Assembly (NCBI RefSeq): GCF_016595215.1
Contig: NZ_JAENHK010000010.1
Coordinates: 1,163,390-1,227,389 of the forward strand
Source: Chryseobacterium paridis
Lineage (GTDB): Bacteria; Bacteroidota; Bacteroidia; Flavobacteriales; Weeksellaceae
Direction: 5' to 3'
Length of the DNA: 64,000 nt
Below, one piece after another: positions 45,768 to 52,110 of the stretch. The notes beneath the pieces are model-generated. The model was not told where the DNA came from, did no database searches, and saw only the letters and a program-made list of their open reading frames with translations. The translations under genes and the position numbers were made by a program. The number at the start of each line of letters is the position of its first letter. The stretch's first letter is position 1.

Positions 45768-46196
45768 ATGGACTTAACCGTTTTTCAAAAGCTAACAGAA
45801 CAGATCACACTGGAATGCTTTTTTATGACCGATTCACAACAGGAAGAGAAAGTAATTCAGTTGATTGATCTGCATCATTTTATTGAGTGTTATAATCCGG
45901 ATATAAAAATTTTCAACAGTATCCATCACTCCATAAACATCATAGAAGAAAATGGGATAAAAAAAGGAATTCTTTTTTATGACCTCAATCATTCTTCGCC
46001 AGTAGACCTATATCAGTGTGAAGAATTTAAACAACAACATCAGCTACAGGAAATGTGGTTTGTTTTTGTAGAAGAAGACACAAGAAATACGATGAATCAT
46101 CATATTGATTTTATCATTGAAAACAGTCTTGAAATATTTTATGATCGGATATTCATTTTCAATTTTTTCCAATCAACAATCAATTCACTAAAATAA
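45768..46196 (+). CDS. Hypothetical cytosolic protein, 142 residues
   Basis: A protein with no recognised family, signal peptide or membrane segment. It is rich in Ile, Phe, Glu and His (FIECYNPDIKIFNSIHHSINII, MNHHIDFIIENSLEIFYDRIFIF), giving an alpha/beta look. It is the first gene of a plus-strand pair with the barrel protein, which begins 3 bp after its stop, and is divergent from the LytS kinase across about 180 bp. The arrangement suggests that the two-component system controls this pair. Confidence 0.6.
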   Translation: MDLTVFQKLTEQITLECFFMTDSQQEEKVIQLIDLHHFIECYNPDIKIFNSIHHSINIIEENGIKKGILFYDLNHSSPVDLYQCEEFKQQHQLQEMWFVFVEEDTRNTMNHHIDFIIENSLEIFYDRIFIFNFFQSTINSLK

Positions 46197-46199
46197 CTT

Positions 46200-47177
46200 A
46201 TGAAAAACCTTCGAAAAGCTCTTGTACCTTTTGCAATACTTCCTTTTAAGACTATTGTTTCCGCACAGAAAAGAGACAGTATACCTCAGAAAGTCATCGC
46301 TTTTGTTACCGATAAATTTCCACAAACCCGGGATTTCAATCTGGAATACACAGTTACAACTCCTTATAAATACACCTCTTCATTACAAGGAGTTAATCAA
46401 CCTGAAAATAAAGTCAAAAGCTTTCAACAGTTAAAAGCTAATGCAAATATCTATTTCATTAAACATAAAAAATGGATCCTGAATGCAGCCCTCAATTACC
46501 GTTACACTTCAATGAATGCGGAAAACAACACCTTTTTTTTCCCGGAGGAAAATACCCAAGGGGATTTTCACTATCATTCTGAGGCTTTAAGCCTTACCCA
46601 TATCTCAAAATTGTTCAATAAGATTGCTATCTATTCCGCGACAGCATCCGTAGATGGAAGTGAAGATCATTTTGAAAGAGTCCGTGGAATGCTTACTGGT
46701 GCTTTGATATTAAAAGCAAATGCTAAAACTAAAATGACATTGGGTATCGCCATAATGATTGATCCAAGCACACAAGTTCCTGCGCTTCCGATTTTCACTT
46801 ATGAATATAAATTCGATAATGGCTGGGTAGCCGATGTCATTCTTCCCAAAAAGATCATGATGAGAAAAGATGTGTTTTCTAATGGAAGAATTTCCCTTGG
46901 GACAGAGATGGATAATAACTCTTTTTATCTATACCGTTCTGACAGAAGATATGAGTTCAGACAACTGGAAATTAATTCAGGAGCTATTTATGAACATAAT
47001 TTAGGATCTAATTTTATTGGAACATTAAAAACGGGAGTTAGAATAATGCCCAGAGCCAGGATATTTGATAAAGAAGAATCTTTCAGGGATTATATTTTTG
47101 AAACCACTGCCAAACCGGCTTTTTACTTCAATATAGGGATCTCATACAATCCTTTTGGGAAGCCAAAAACTAAATAA
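46200..47177 (+). CDS. Outer membrane beta-barrel protein
   Basis: A 325-residue protein with a signal peptide ending IVSAQ. The remainder is built of alternating strands with periodic aromatic residues (WILNAALNYRYTSM, FPIFTYEYKF, FRDYIFETTAKPAFYFNIGISYNPF), and no other domain is recognised. This fits a small outer membrane barrel of 10-14 strands, close in size to DUF6268-type proteins. It is translationally close to the upstream 142-residue gene (3 bp gap). Role unknown; a link to the neighbouring LytTR system is possible. Confidence 0.6.
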   Translation: MKNLRKALVPFAILPFKTIVSAQKRDSIPQKVIAFVTDKFPQTRDFNLEYTVTTPYKYTSSLQGVNQPENKVKSFQQLKANANIYFIKHKKWILNAALNYRYTSMNAENNTFFFPEENTQGDFHYHSEALSLTHISKLFNKIAIYSATASVDGSEDHFERVRGMLTGALILKANAKTKMTLGIAIMIDPSTQVPALPIFTYEYKFDNGWVADVILPKKIMMRKDVFSNGRISLGTEMDNNSFYLYRSDRRYEFRQLEINSGAIYEHNLGSNFIGTLKTGVRIMPRARIFDKEESFRDYIFETTAKPAFYFNIGISYNPFGKPKTK

Positions 47178-47268
47178 TTAAATTTTTATCCATTCAAAAT
47201 TTAACCTACCGGCTAAATTATTATCAAACCTCCAACACAGCTTAATTTTTCGCATAAATACTTATATC

Positions 47269-47288
47269 GCCACTAAAAATATAGTGGC
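47269..47288 (+). other. Short hairpin upstream of the glycosyltransferase gene
   Basis: GCCACTA pairs with TAGTGGC over a 6-nt loop, 45 bp before the ATG at 47334. No T-run follows, so it is not a clear terminator; it may be a leader structure. Confidence 0.3.
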
Positions 47289-47333
47289 TGGTTGAATTAT
47301 TATGTATTATCTAAACCTGTTAATTATTTAATT

Positions 47334-47993
47334 ATGTCCATTCCTAAACAAATATTTCAGACTTTTAAGTCTAAAAAACTTCCGTTACTAACCCAATGGT
47401 ACATCTGGCGGATGAAGAGAAAAAATCCAGAATATGAATATCATTTTTATGATGATCAGGATATTGAAAAATTCATAACAGAAGAATTTCCACCACAATA
47501 TATTGAAAACTATAATAAATTAACTATTGGAGCTGCCAAAGCAGACTTTTTCAGATATGCCATCCTATATAAAAAAGGAGGAATCTATCTGGACATCGAC
47601 AGCGCTATTACAAGACCTCTTAAAGAGTTAATCAATGAAGATGATGAAGCAGTAATCAGCAGAGAAAGACATGAAGGTTTATATGTACAGTGGGCACTTA
47701 TATTTAATAAGAACCATCCTTTCCTTAAAAAAACACTTGATCTGATACTCGACAATATTGAAACCCACCGATATCCTCACGATATCCACGCTACTACAGG
47801 TCCTACTGTATTCAGCAATGCTATTCATCAGAGTTTAGAAGAAAATTCAAATATTTCACACAGAATATTCAAAGGAGTTGAATTCCGTGGTTATTTACAA
47901 TTCAAATATAAATTAGGAAAATTCTTTTTGTACGAAAAGAGAGCCGAACACTGGAAACAAAAACAAATTACCCAGGATATCATAACAGCGTAA
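47334..47993 (+). CDS. GT32-type (DXD) glycosyltransferase
   Basis: A 219-residue enzyme of the Gly_transf_sug (PF04488, GT32/OCH1-like) type. The N-terminal IPKQIFQTFKSKKLP and MKRKNPEYEYHFYDD match the family opening, and GGIYLDIDSAITRPL carries the DXD motif (Asp-Ile-Asp) that binds the metal and nucleotide sugar. It lacks membrane segments and probably works at the inner face of the membrane on a polysaccharide or glycolipid. The ATG at 47334 is chosen over a TTG at 47292 that would add a poor N-terminus. Acceptor unknown. Confidence 0.8.
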   Translation: MSIPKQIFQTFKSKKLPLLTQWYIWRMKRKNPEYEYHFYDDQDIEKFITEEFPPQYIENYNKLTIGAAKADFFRYAILYKKGGIYLDIDSAITRPLKELINEDDEAVISRERHEGLYVQWALIFNKNHPFLKKTLDLILDNIETHRYPHDIHATTGPTVFSNAIHQSLEENSNISHRIFKGVEFRGYLQFKYKLGKFFLYEKRAEHWKQKQITQDIITA

Positions 47994-48064
47994 TTTATTA
48001 TTGATTTTTCTTGTTTTAAAATTTTCTTATTTAAATACAATTTTAATCACTATCATACCATAAT

Positions 48065-48111
48065 ACCTACATCTATTCAGCTTTTTATTATGAATCCTAA
48101 TAGATGTAGGT
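48065..48111 (+). terminator. Hairpin after the glycosyltransferase gene
   Basis: A 13-bp perfect stem (ACCTACATCTATT with its complement) has a 21-nt loop. The T-run is short and the loop long, so the terminator role is only probable. Confidence 0.4.
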
Positions 48112-48154
48112 TTAATTATTTATTTTCACCCATCAGCGAATCTGTCTTAATTTA

Positions 48155-48188
48155 TTTTGAGGTAAGATTAGATTAATGTTTAAATTTG
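48155..48188 (+). promoter_or_regulatory. Full Bacteroidetes-type promoter of the hexapeptide-repeat gene
   Basis: TTTTG at 48155-48159 and TAAATTTG at 48181-48188 are 21 bp apart. That matches the -33 TTTG and -7 TAnnTTTG arrangement and is the best promoter in the window. The ATG is 26 bp downstream. Confidence 0.55.
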
Positions 48189-48214
48189 TCTGCTCTTAAA
48201 CAACATTTCTGGTA

Positions 48215-48826
48215 ATGATTAATATCAACGACTTCATCAATAACTTTTCGTCTTTTAATTCAAACACTTATCTTCTTCCCTGGGAAATCATCACTAATTT
48301 GGATGACCTTATAAAAGAGAAGTTTGATTATCTGAGTGATGAATATACAATTGATGGTGATATTGCTGTGCATAAAACTGCTATCATAGAACAGAATGTT
48401 ATTATGAAGGGACGAATAATTATCGGCGAAAATTCTTTCATAGGAGCCAACGCTTATCTTCGAGGCCCCATTGTTATAGGAAAGCATGTTAAGATTGGAC
48501 CCGGAAGTGAAATTAAACAAAGTATTATCTCCGATGAAACTGCTGTTGCCCATTTTAATTATATTGGTAACAGTATTATTGGTAGCAGGATCAATTTTGA
48601 AGCTGGCTCTATTTGTGCTAATCATTATAATGAAAGAAAAGACAAAGAGATTTCTGTTCTTTTCAACAATCAACTCATCAAAACCCAAACCACCAAATTT
48701 GGTTCACTCATAGGCGACGATTCCAGAATAGGTGCTAATGCTGTATTATCTCCTGGAACTATATTACAAAAAGAAAGTATTGTAAAGAGACTGGAGCTTA
48801 TTGAACAAATGAAAATAGAAAGTTAA
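48215..48826 (+). CDS. Left-handed beta-helix (hexapeptide repeat) acyltransferase-like protein
   Basis: A 203-residue protein with repeated hexapeptide turns (IIIGENSFIGANAYLRG, PIVIGKHVKIGPGSEI, FGSLIGDDSRIGANAVLSPG), the pattern of a left-handed beta-helix. This resembles the C-terminal half of GlmU or UDP-sugar pyrophosphorylase-like proteins, but no N-terminal nucleotidyltransferase is present; the first 55 residues are a short cap. HFNYIGNSIIG and NHYNERKD may contribute the active-site His. It probably transfers an acyl group or binds a sugar nucleotide; the substrate is unknown. Confidence 0.75.
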   Translation: MININDFINNFSSFNSNTYLLPWEIITNLDDLIKEKFDYLSDEYTIDGDIAVHKTAIIEQNVIMKGRIIIGENSFIGANAYLRGPIVIGKHVKIGPGSEIKQSIISDETAVAHFNYIGNSIIGSRINFEAGSICANHYNERKDKEISVLFNNQLIKTQTTKFGSLIGDDSRIGANAVLSPGTILQKESIVKRLELIEQMKIES

Positions 48827-48903
48827 ATTATACAGTGTAGGGTTTGAGACCACGAATATTATGAACGAGGCTTAAAATTCAGAATGTATTAATCAATTGT
48901 CAA

Positions 48904-48944
48904 ACTTCTCGATACGATTTTTTCAAAATCTACTCGAAGTGACG
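48904..48944. repeat. Imperfect inverted repeat
   Basis: ACTTCTCGATACGATTTT faces AAAATCTACTCGAAGT over a 3-nt spacer, with a two-base bulge. It resembles intergenic REP-like elements of Chryseobacterium; genome-wide copies cannot be checked here. Confidence 0.45.
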
Positions 48945-49110
48945 TAGCACTATAGGCTTTTAGTCAACTCATATCGATTTACTGTAAGTTTTAGAAGCAA
49001 AGTAAAAAATGTATCAAGAACATTGGTATAAAAAGAACTACCTTGTTAATTTCAACGACAAACCGAAAGTTCGACATAGTCAAAAGCTACAAAAGCCTTT
49101 TAAACACTCT

Positions 49111-49140
49111 GTCATTGCGAACGAATGTGAAGCAATCTCA
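49111..49140. repeat. Dispersed repeat related to 59341-59370
   Basis: GTCATTGCGAACGAATGTGA, continuing AGCAATCTC, is close to GTCATTGTTAGCAAAGCGAA, continuing GCAATCAC, at 59341. Both lie in long intergenic gaps, pointing to one repeat family. Confidence 0.5.
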
Positions 49141-49318
49141 ACTTAGAACAACAATTATAAAATTTTAAAACTTAACTTGCTTTAAGCTTAATTCTTACTA
49201 CATAAGAAGAAAACATAAGCTTCAAAAATCAAAGATTTTTACCTTTTACTTCCTATTTCATTTCACCAAACTTGTCATTGATTCCTATCTAGTCTGGGAT
49301 TTAGACACCAAACAGCAC

Positions 49319-49654
49319 CTAATGAGTTCCCATCTTTGAAAAAAGATTAATTATAATCACTCCAATCACGATCAACATAACTCCTATGATCGCTGGCACA
49401 TCAGGAACCTGCTTAAAAGCAACAACGCCAATGATAGTAATGCATATAATACCTACACCAGACCAAATAGCATATGCTATTCCTATTGGAACATGGCGAA
49501 GTGTAAGACTCAGAAAATAAAAGGCTGCAGCATATCCCACAATAGTTATTATTGAAGGAAGCAGTTTCGAAAACTCCTGAGATTTCTTTAGAAATGTTGT
49601 AGCGATGATTTCAAAAACAATTGCTAAAAAGAGATAAATATAACTTCGTCCCAT
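49319..49654 (-). CDS. SMR-family small multidrug exporter
   Basis: A 111-residue protein of four hydrophobic helices, beginning MGRSYIYLFLAIVFEIIATTFLKKS. It carries the essential membrane Glu in helix 1 (VFEI), GIAYAIWSGVGI in helix 3, and VAFKQVPDVPAIIGVMLIVIGVIII for helix 4. It is a proton-coupled exporter of cationic drugs (EmrE/SugE type). A longer frame to 49696 is unlikely, because a TAnnTTTG -7 box at 49672-49679 lies inside it, so translation should start at 49654. Confidence 0.9.
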   Translation of the reverse strand: MGRSYIYLFLAIVFEIIATTFLKKSQEFSKLLPSIITIVGYAAAFYFLSLTLRHVPIGIAYAIWSGVGIICITIIGVVAFKQVPDVPAIIGVMLIVIGVIIINLFSKMGTH

Positions 49655-49671
49655 AAAAATATCTTTAGCCA

Positions 49672-49679
49672 CAAAAGTA
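49672..49679 (-). promoter_or_regulatory. -7 box of the SMR gene
   Basis: Minus-strand TACTTTTG matches TAnnTTTG, 17 bp upstream of the ATG at 49654, which rules out the longer in-frame start. Confidence 0.45.
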
Positions 49680-49696
49680 GTAAAAGTGACAGTCAT

Positions 49697-50109
49697 TATT
49701 TAGATCAGATTTTTCCAATTATTAAATCTTCGTAATGAATTCTTTTTTAAGTAGTTTGAAAAATAAATTTTATTAATATTTAATTTTCAATTTATCACTT
49801 TTAAGTGGCTTATCTAATTTCGCACTTTACGATCATATGCATAGCATTCCTTTTATCAATCTTTAAATACAGAATGGAAATTCATTATTAAATTAATAAT
49901 TTTTACGAATAAGATAATAATAATACATATATTTTTTCAAAAATATATTAAATTAATGTAAACAATTAATCATCAAAACAACACAACAAACACACCTAAA
50001 TACCTGATAAACATCACAATTATTCTATTTGGCATGTCATTTGAGAGTTGTAATATTGCAATTAGAAAATTAGTAAAGAAAGTACAATTAAAATTTAAAA
50101 AAAACAAAA
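49697..50109. other. AT-rich intergenic region
   Basis: About 410 bp of very AT-rich DNA with no gene, repeat or RNA identified. Confidence 0.4.
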
Positions 50110-50190
50110 ATGGTAACTTACGCTTTTATCGCAACATGTATAGTAGTATTCGCTTCTTATTTTACAACGGTTAGAAGAGAAAGAAATTAA
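50110..50190 (+). CDS. Putative 26-residue membrane microprotein
   Basis: A short frame begins at an ATG preceded by an A-rich stretch, typical of leaders in this group. It encodes MVTYAFIATCIVVFASYFTT then VRRERN: one membrane-spanning helix followed by a basic tail, a usual shape for small regulatory membrane proteins. There is no homology evidence and no close promoter match, so it may be chance. Confidence 0.4.
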   Translation: MVTYAFIATCIVVFASYFTTVRRERN

Positions 50191-50243
50191 TAAAAACTTC
50201 AAGCTACATTCAGCTTAGACTATTTATATTAATTTGTATTGTT

Positions 50244-50251
50244 TATGTTTG
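50244..50251 (+). promoter_or_regulatory. -7 box before the MepB-like gene
   Basis: TATGTTTG matches TAnnTTTG and lies 65 bp before the ATG at 50317; transcripts from here would contain the hairpin at 50272-50300. Confidence 0.35.
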
Positions 50252-50271
50252 CCATCTGAAATCAGATCGCC

Positions 50272-50300
50272 GCTCTTTTGCTCCCAAGGAGTAAAAGAGC
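50272..50300 (+). other. Leader hairpin upstream of the MepB-like gene
   Basis: A 13-bp stem (GCTCTTTTGCTCC against GGAGTAAAAGAGC, one G-U pair) has a CAA loop and ends 16 bp before the ATG. No T-run follows, so it is not a typical terminator; it could affect ribosome access. Confidence 0.45.
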
Positions 50301-50316
50301 CCCAAACATAAATCAA

Positions 50317-50811
50317 ATGATCAAAGAACTCATATCTCTTCAAAATTCAGTATTCAAACAGCTGAATTACATTATTTTCCACCTACATACCGATTTAGAA
50401 TGCGAAGAATATCTTGGATATAACTTCCAGCTTAATCAATACAATATCAAATTCAGAAAGGCTAAGATTACACCTAAGAAAACAGGTCAGTTTGTCACGT
50501 TATGGAAAAGAAATCCAAATACAAAACAAACAGAGCCATTCACGACTTCAGATCATTTCGACTTTTATATCATCTATACCGAACTTAATAATAGGTCTGG
50601 TTTTTTCTTTTTTCCAAAAATAGTATTGGATCAACAATGTATTTTAACCAATGCTACAAAAGAAGGCAAGAGAGGATTTAGACTATATCCGAACTGGGAT
50701 ACTCCACAAAACAAGCAAGCCGAAAAAACGAAAACCTGGCAACAGGAATTCTTCATTGATTTTTCAGATATTGATCACCTTAAGAAATTTGAAAAAATGT
50801 TAACTCTGTAA
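50317..50811 (+). CDS. MepB-family protein
   Basis: A 164-residue protein with the MepB pattern: YLGYNFQLNQYNIKFRKAKITPKKTGQFVTLWKR, then PFTTSDHFDFYIIY, GFFFFPKIVL and GKRGFRLYPNWD, ending in a WQQEFFIDFSD strand. MepB was first noted as a companion of the MepA drug exporter in staphylococci, and its biochemical function is not established. An SMR exporter gene lies 660 bp upstream, though on the opposite strand. The ATG at 50317 is chosen over a TTG at 50278 because the TTG lies within the leader hairpin. Confidence 0.82.
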   Translation: MIKELISLQNSVFKQLNYIIFHLHTDLECEEYLGYNFQLNQYNIKFRKAKITPKKTGQFVTLWKRNPNTKQTEPFTTSDHFDFYIIYTELNNRSGFFFFPKIVLDQQCILTNATKEGKRGFRLYPNWDTPQNKQAEKTKTWQQEFFIDFSDIDHLKKFEKMLTL

Positions 50812-50844
50812 CAATAGAGACTTTTTAATAGGTTTCGAAATCTT

Positions 50845-50852
50845 TATCTTTG
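50845..50852 (+). promoter_or_regulatory. -7 box of the AAA+ ATPase gene
   Basis: TATCTTTG matches TAnnTTTG and lies 49 bp before the ATG at 50902. Confidence 0.4.
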
Positions 50853-50901
50853 TTATTCCGTTCAGTGCTCGAAAGGAAACATCTTAAAATTATTCAAAAT
50901 C

Positions 50902-51624
50902 ATGAATTTGTACAACCTTATTATCCAGGACAAAGAAGAAGTTACCCTCAACGATGTATTTCTTGAAGAAGCCAATAGAAAACAATTTGTCCAACTCATC
51001 AAGGAGCACACTTACCTTAAAGAACTTCAGGAATATGGTCTTCCGGTAAATAATAAGGTCTTCCTTCAGGGAAGTTCAGGATGTGGAAAAACAATGACTG
51101 CAAAAGCTATTGCCAATGCACTTGGTAAAAGTATTATTATTTTGAACCTTAGTAACATTGTCTCTTCGCGTATCGGAGAAACATCACAGAATATTAAAAT
51201 GATCTTTGATAAAGCGAGCAGGGAAAGATCTGTTCTTTTTCTTGATGAGCTGGATCAGATCGGAAAAGCACGAGGCAGTGACGATAAAGATGTTGGAGAA
51301 ATGAGAAGGCTCGTTAACACTTTGATCCAGCTGATTGATTATTATCCTGAAAATGCATTATTACTTTGCGCAACCAATCATCCGGAAATTATTGACACTG
51401 CCCTCTTAAGACGATTTCAATTAAAAATTAATTACGAAATGCCTTCAAAGGAGTTTCTGGATACCTTCTACGACAATCTGCTATCAAAGTTTCCTGAGGA
51501 TTTAAAACATATTGACAGACAGTATAATATTTCTTTTGCCGAAGCTAAAGATCATGCACTTACAGTAGTTAAAGGAAATCTGATCAAAAAACTAGAAGCA
51601 GAAACACAGTCTGCTAAAATATAA
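50902..51624 (+). CDS. Single-domain AAA+ ATPase
   Basis: A 240-residue ATPase. Walker A GSSGCGKT is at residues 57-64, Walker B VLFLDELDQ near 111-119, sensor-1 ATNHPE near 157, and a DTALLRRF arginine-finger segment follows. A short N-terminal helical part precedes the AAA core. Its closest resemblance is to small AAA+ remodelling ATPases of the FIGL/spastin type; it has no protease or TIR domain attached. It follows the MepB-like gene by about 90 bp, with its own promoter, so a functional link is uncertain. Confidence 0.85.
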   Translation: MNLYNLIIQDKEEVTLNDVFLEEANRKQFVQLIKEHTYLKELQEYGLPVNNKVFLQGSSGCGKTMTAKAIANALGKSIIILNLSNIVSSRIGETSQNIKMIFDKASRERSVLFLDELDQIGKARGSDDKDVGEMRRLVNTLIQLIDYYPENALLLCATNHPEIIDTALLRRFQLKINYEMPSKEFLDTFYDNLLSKFPEDLKHIDRQYNISFAEAKDHALTVVKGNLIKKLEAETQSAKI

Positions 51625-51856
51625 AGGCCAGAACATAAATGAAGTAATAGTTCCTCTAACCAGATAATTCCAGCAAATAAAAACACATAATCTCTGTCGA
51701 AAATTTGGGAGGGATTATTTTTTTTAAAATAAAAAAATAGCTGCACAGCTATAGTTTAGAGCGATGTACTATTCAAGGCATATAACTCTAAAATAATTCA
51801 CTCTCATTCGGCATATTTATTGATGATAAATCACTAATAACCAAACATCTATACAC

Positions 51857-52045
51857 ATGATTAAAAAACTACCCTCTATTTGTCTATTAGTGACAATGTT
51901 ATTTCTATTTTCTTGTGAAAAAAGCAATAACAACTACTCAGGTAATGAAAGCCAAAATGCAATTGAAATAACCTCTATTATTACATTCAGTATTATGGCA
52001 ATAGCGCTTCTTATAGCGTATACCTCAACAAGAAGGAAACATTAG
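51857..52045 (+). CDS. Small lipoprotein with C-terminal membrane helix
   Basis: A 62-residue protein with a lipobox (LFLFSC, lipidated Cys at residue 20) and, after an Asn-rich stretch, a second hydrophobic helix (ITSIITFSIMAIALLIAYT) with a basic end. A lipid anchor plus a membrane helix would place it in the inner membrane. No family is recognised. It ends just before the terminator at 52058-52086. Confidence 0.6.
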   Translation: MIKKLPSICLLVTMLFLFSCEKSNNNYSGNESQNAIEITSIITFSIMAIALLIAYTSTRRKH

Positions 52046-52057
52046 AAAATGTAAACA

Positions 52058-52086
52058 AAAACCCACTCAACTACTGAGTGGGTTTT
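52058..52086. terminator. Bidirectional intrinsic terminator
   Basis: A 12-bp perfect stem (AAAACCCACTCA with its complement) has a 5-nt loop; it lies between the convergent lipoprotein and gcvP genes. Confidence 0.9.
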
Positions 52087-52110
52087 ATATTTATAGTTTA
52101 AAACTTTCTA

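Larger units (their letters stand above)
48827..49318. other. Intergenic region with dispersed-repeat fragments
   Basis: About 490 bp with no gene. It contains a cluster of repeat-like pieces, described separately at 48904-48944 and 49111-49140. A GTCGACA-like segment (TTCGACATAGTC) near 49072 and a TTGTCATTGATTCC segment near 49273 may be further decayed copies. Confidence 0.5.

Noticed and set aside
47292..47333. A TTG start for the GT32 gene
   Set aside because: The added residues do not belong to the family start, and the ATG at 47334 fits the IPKQIFQTF opening.
48260..48688. A 142-residue minus-strand open frame
   Set aside because: It is antisense to the hexapeptide-repeat gene, whose repeats explain the coding signal.
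50317..51624. A MepB plus AAA+ ATPase defence or toxin-antitoxin pair
   Set aside because: The ATPase appears to have its own promoter (50845-50852) and no nuclease or toxin domain is visible; a link is unsupported.
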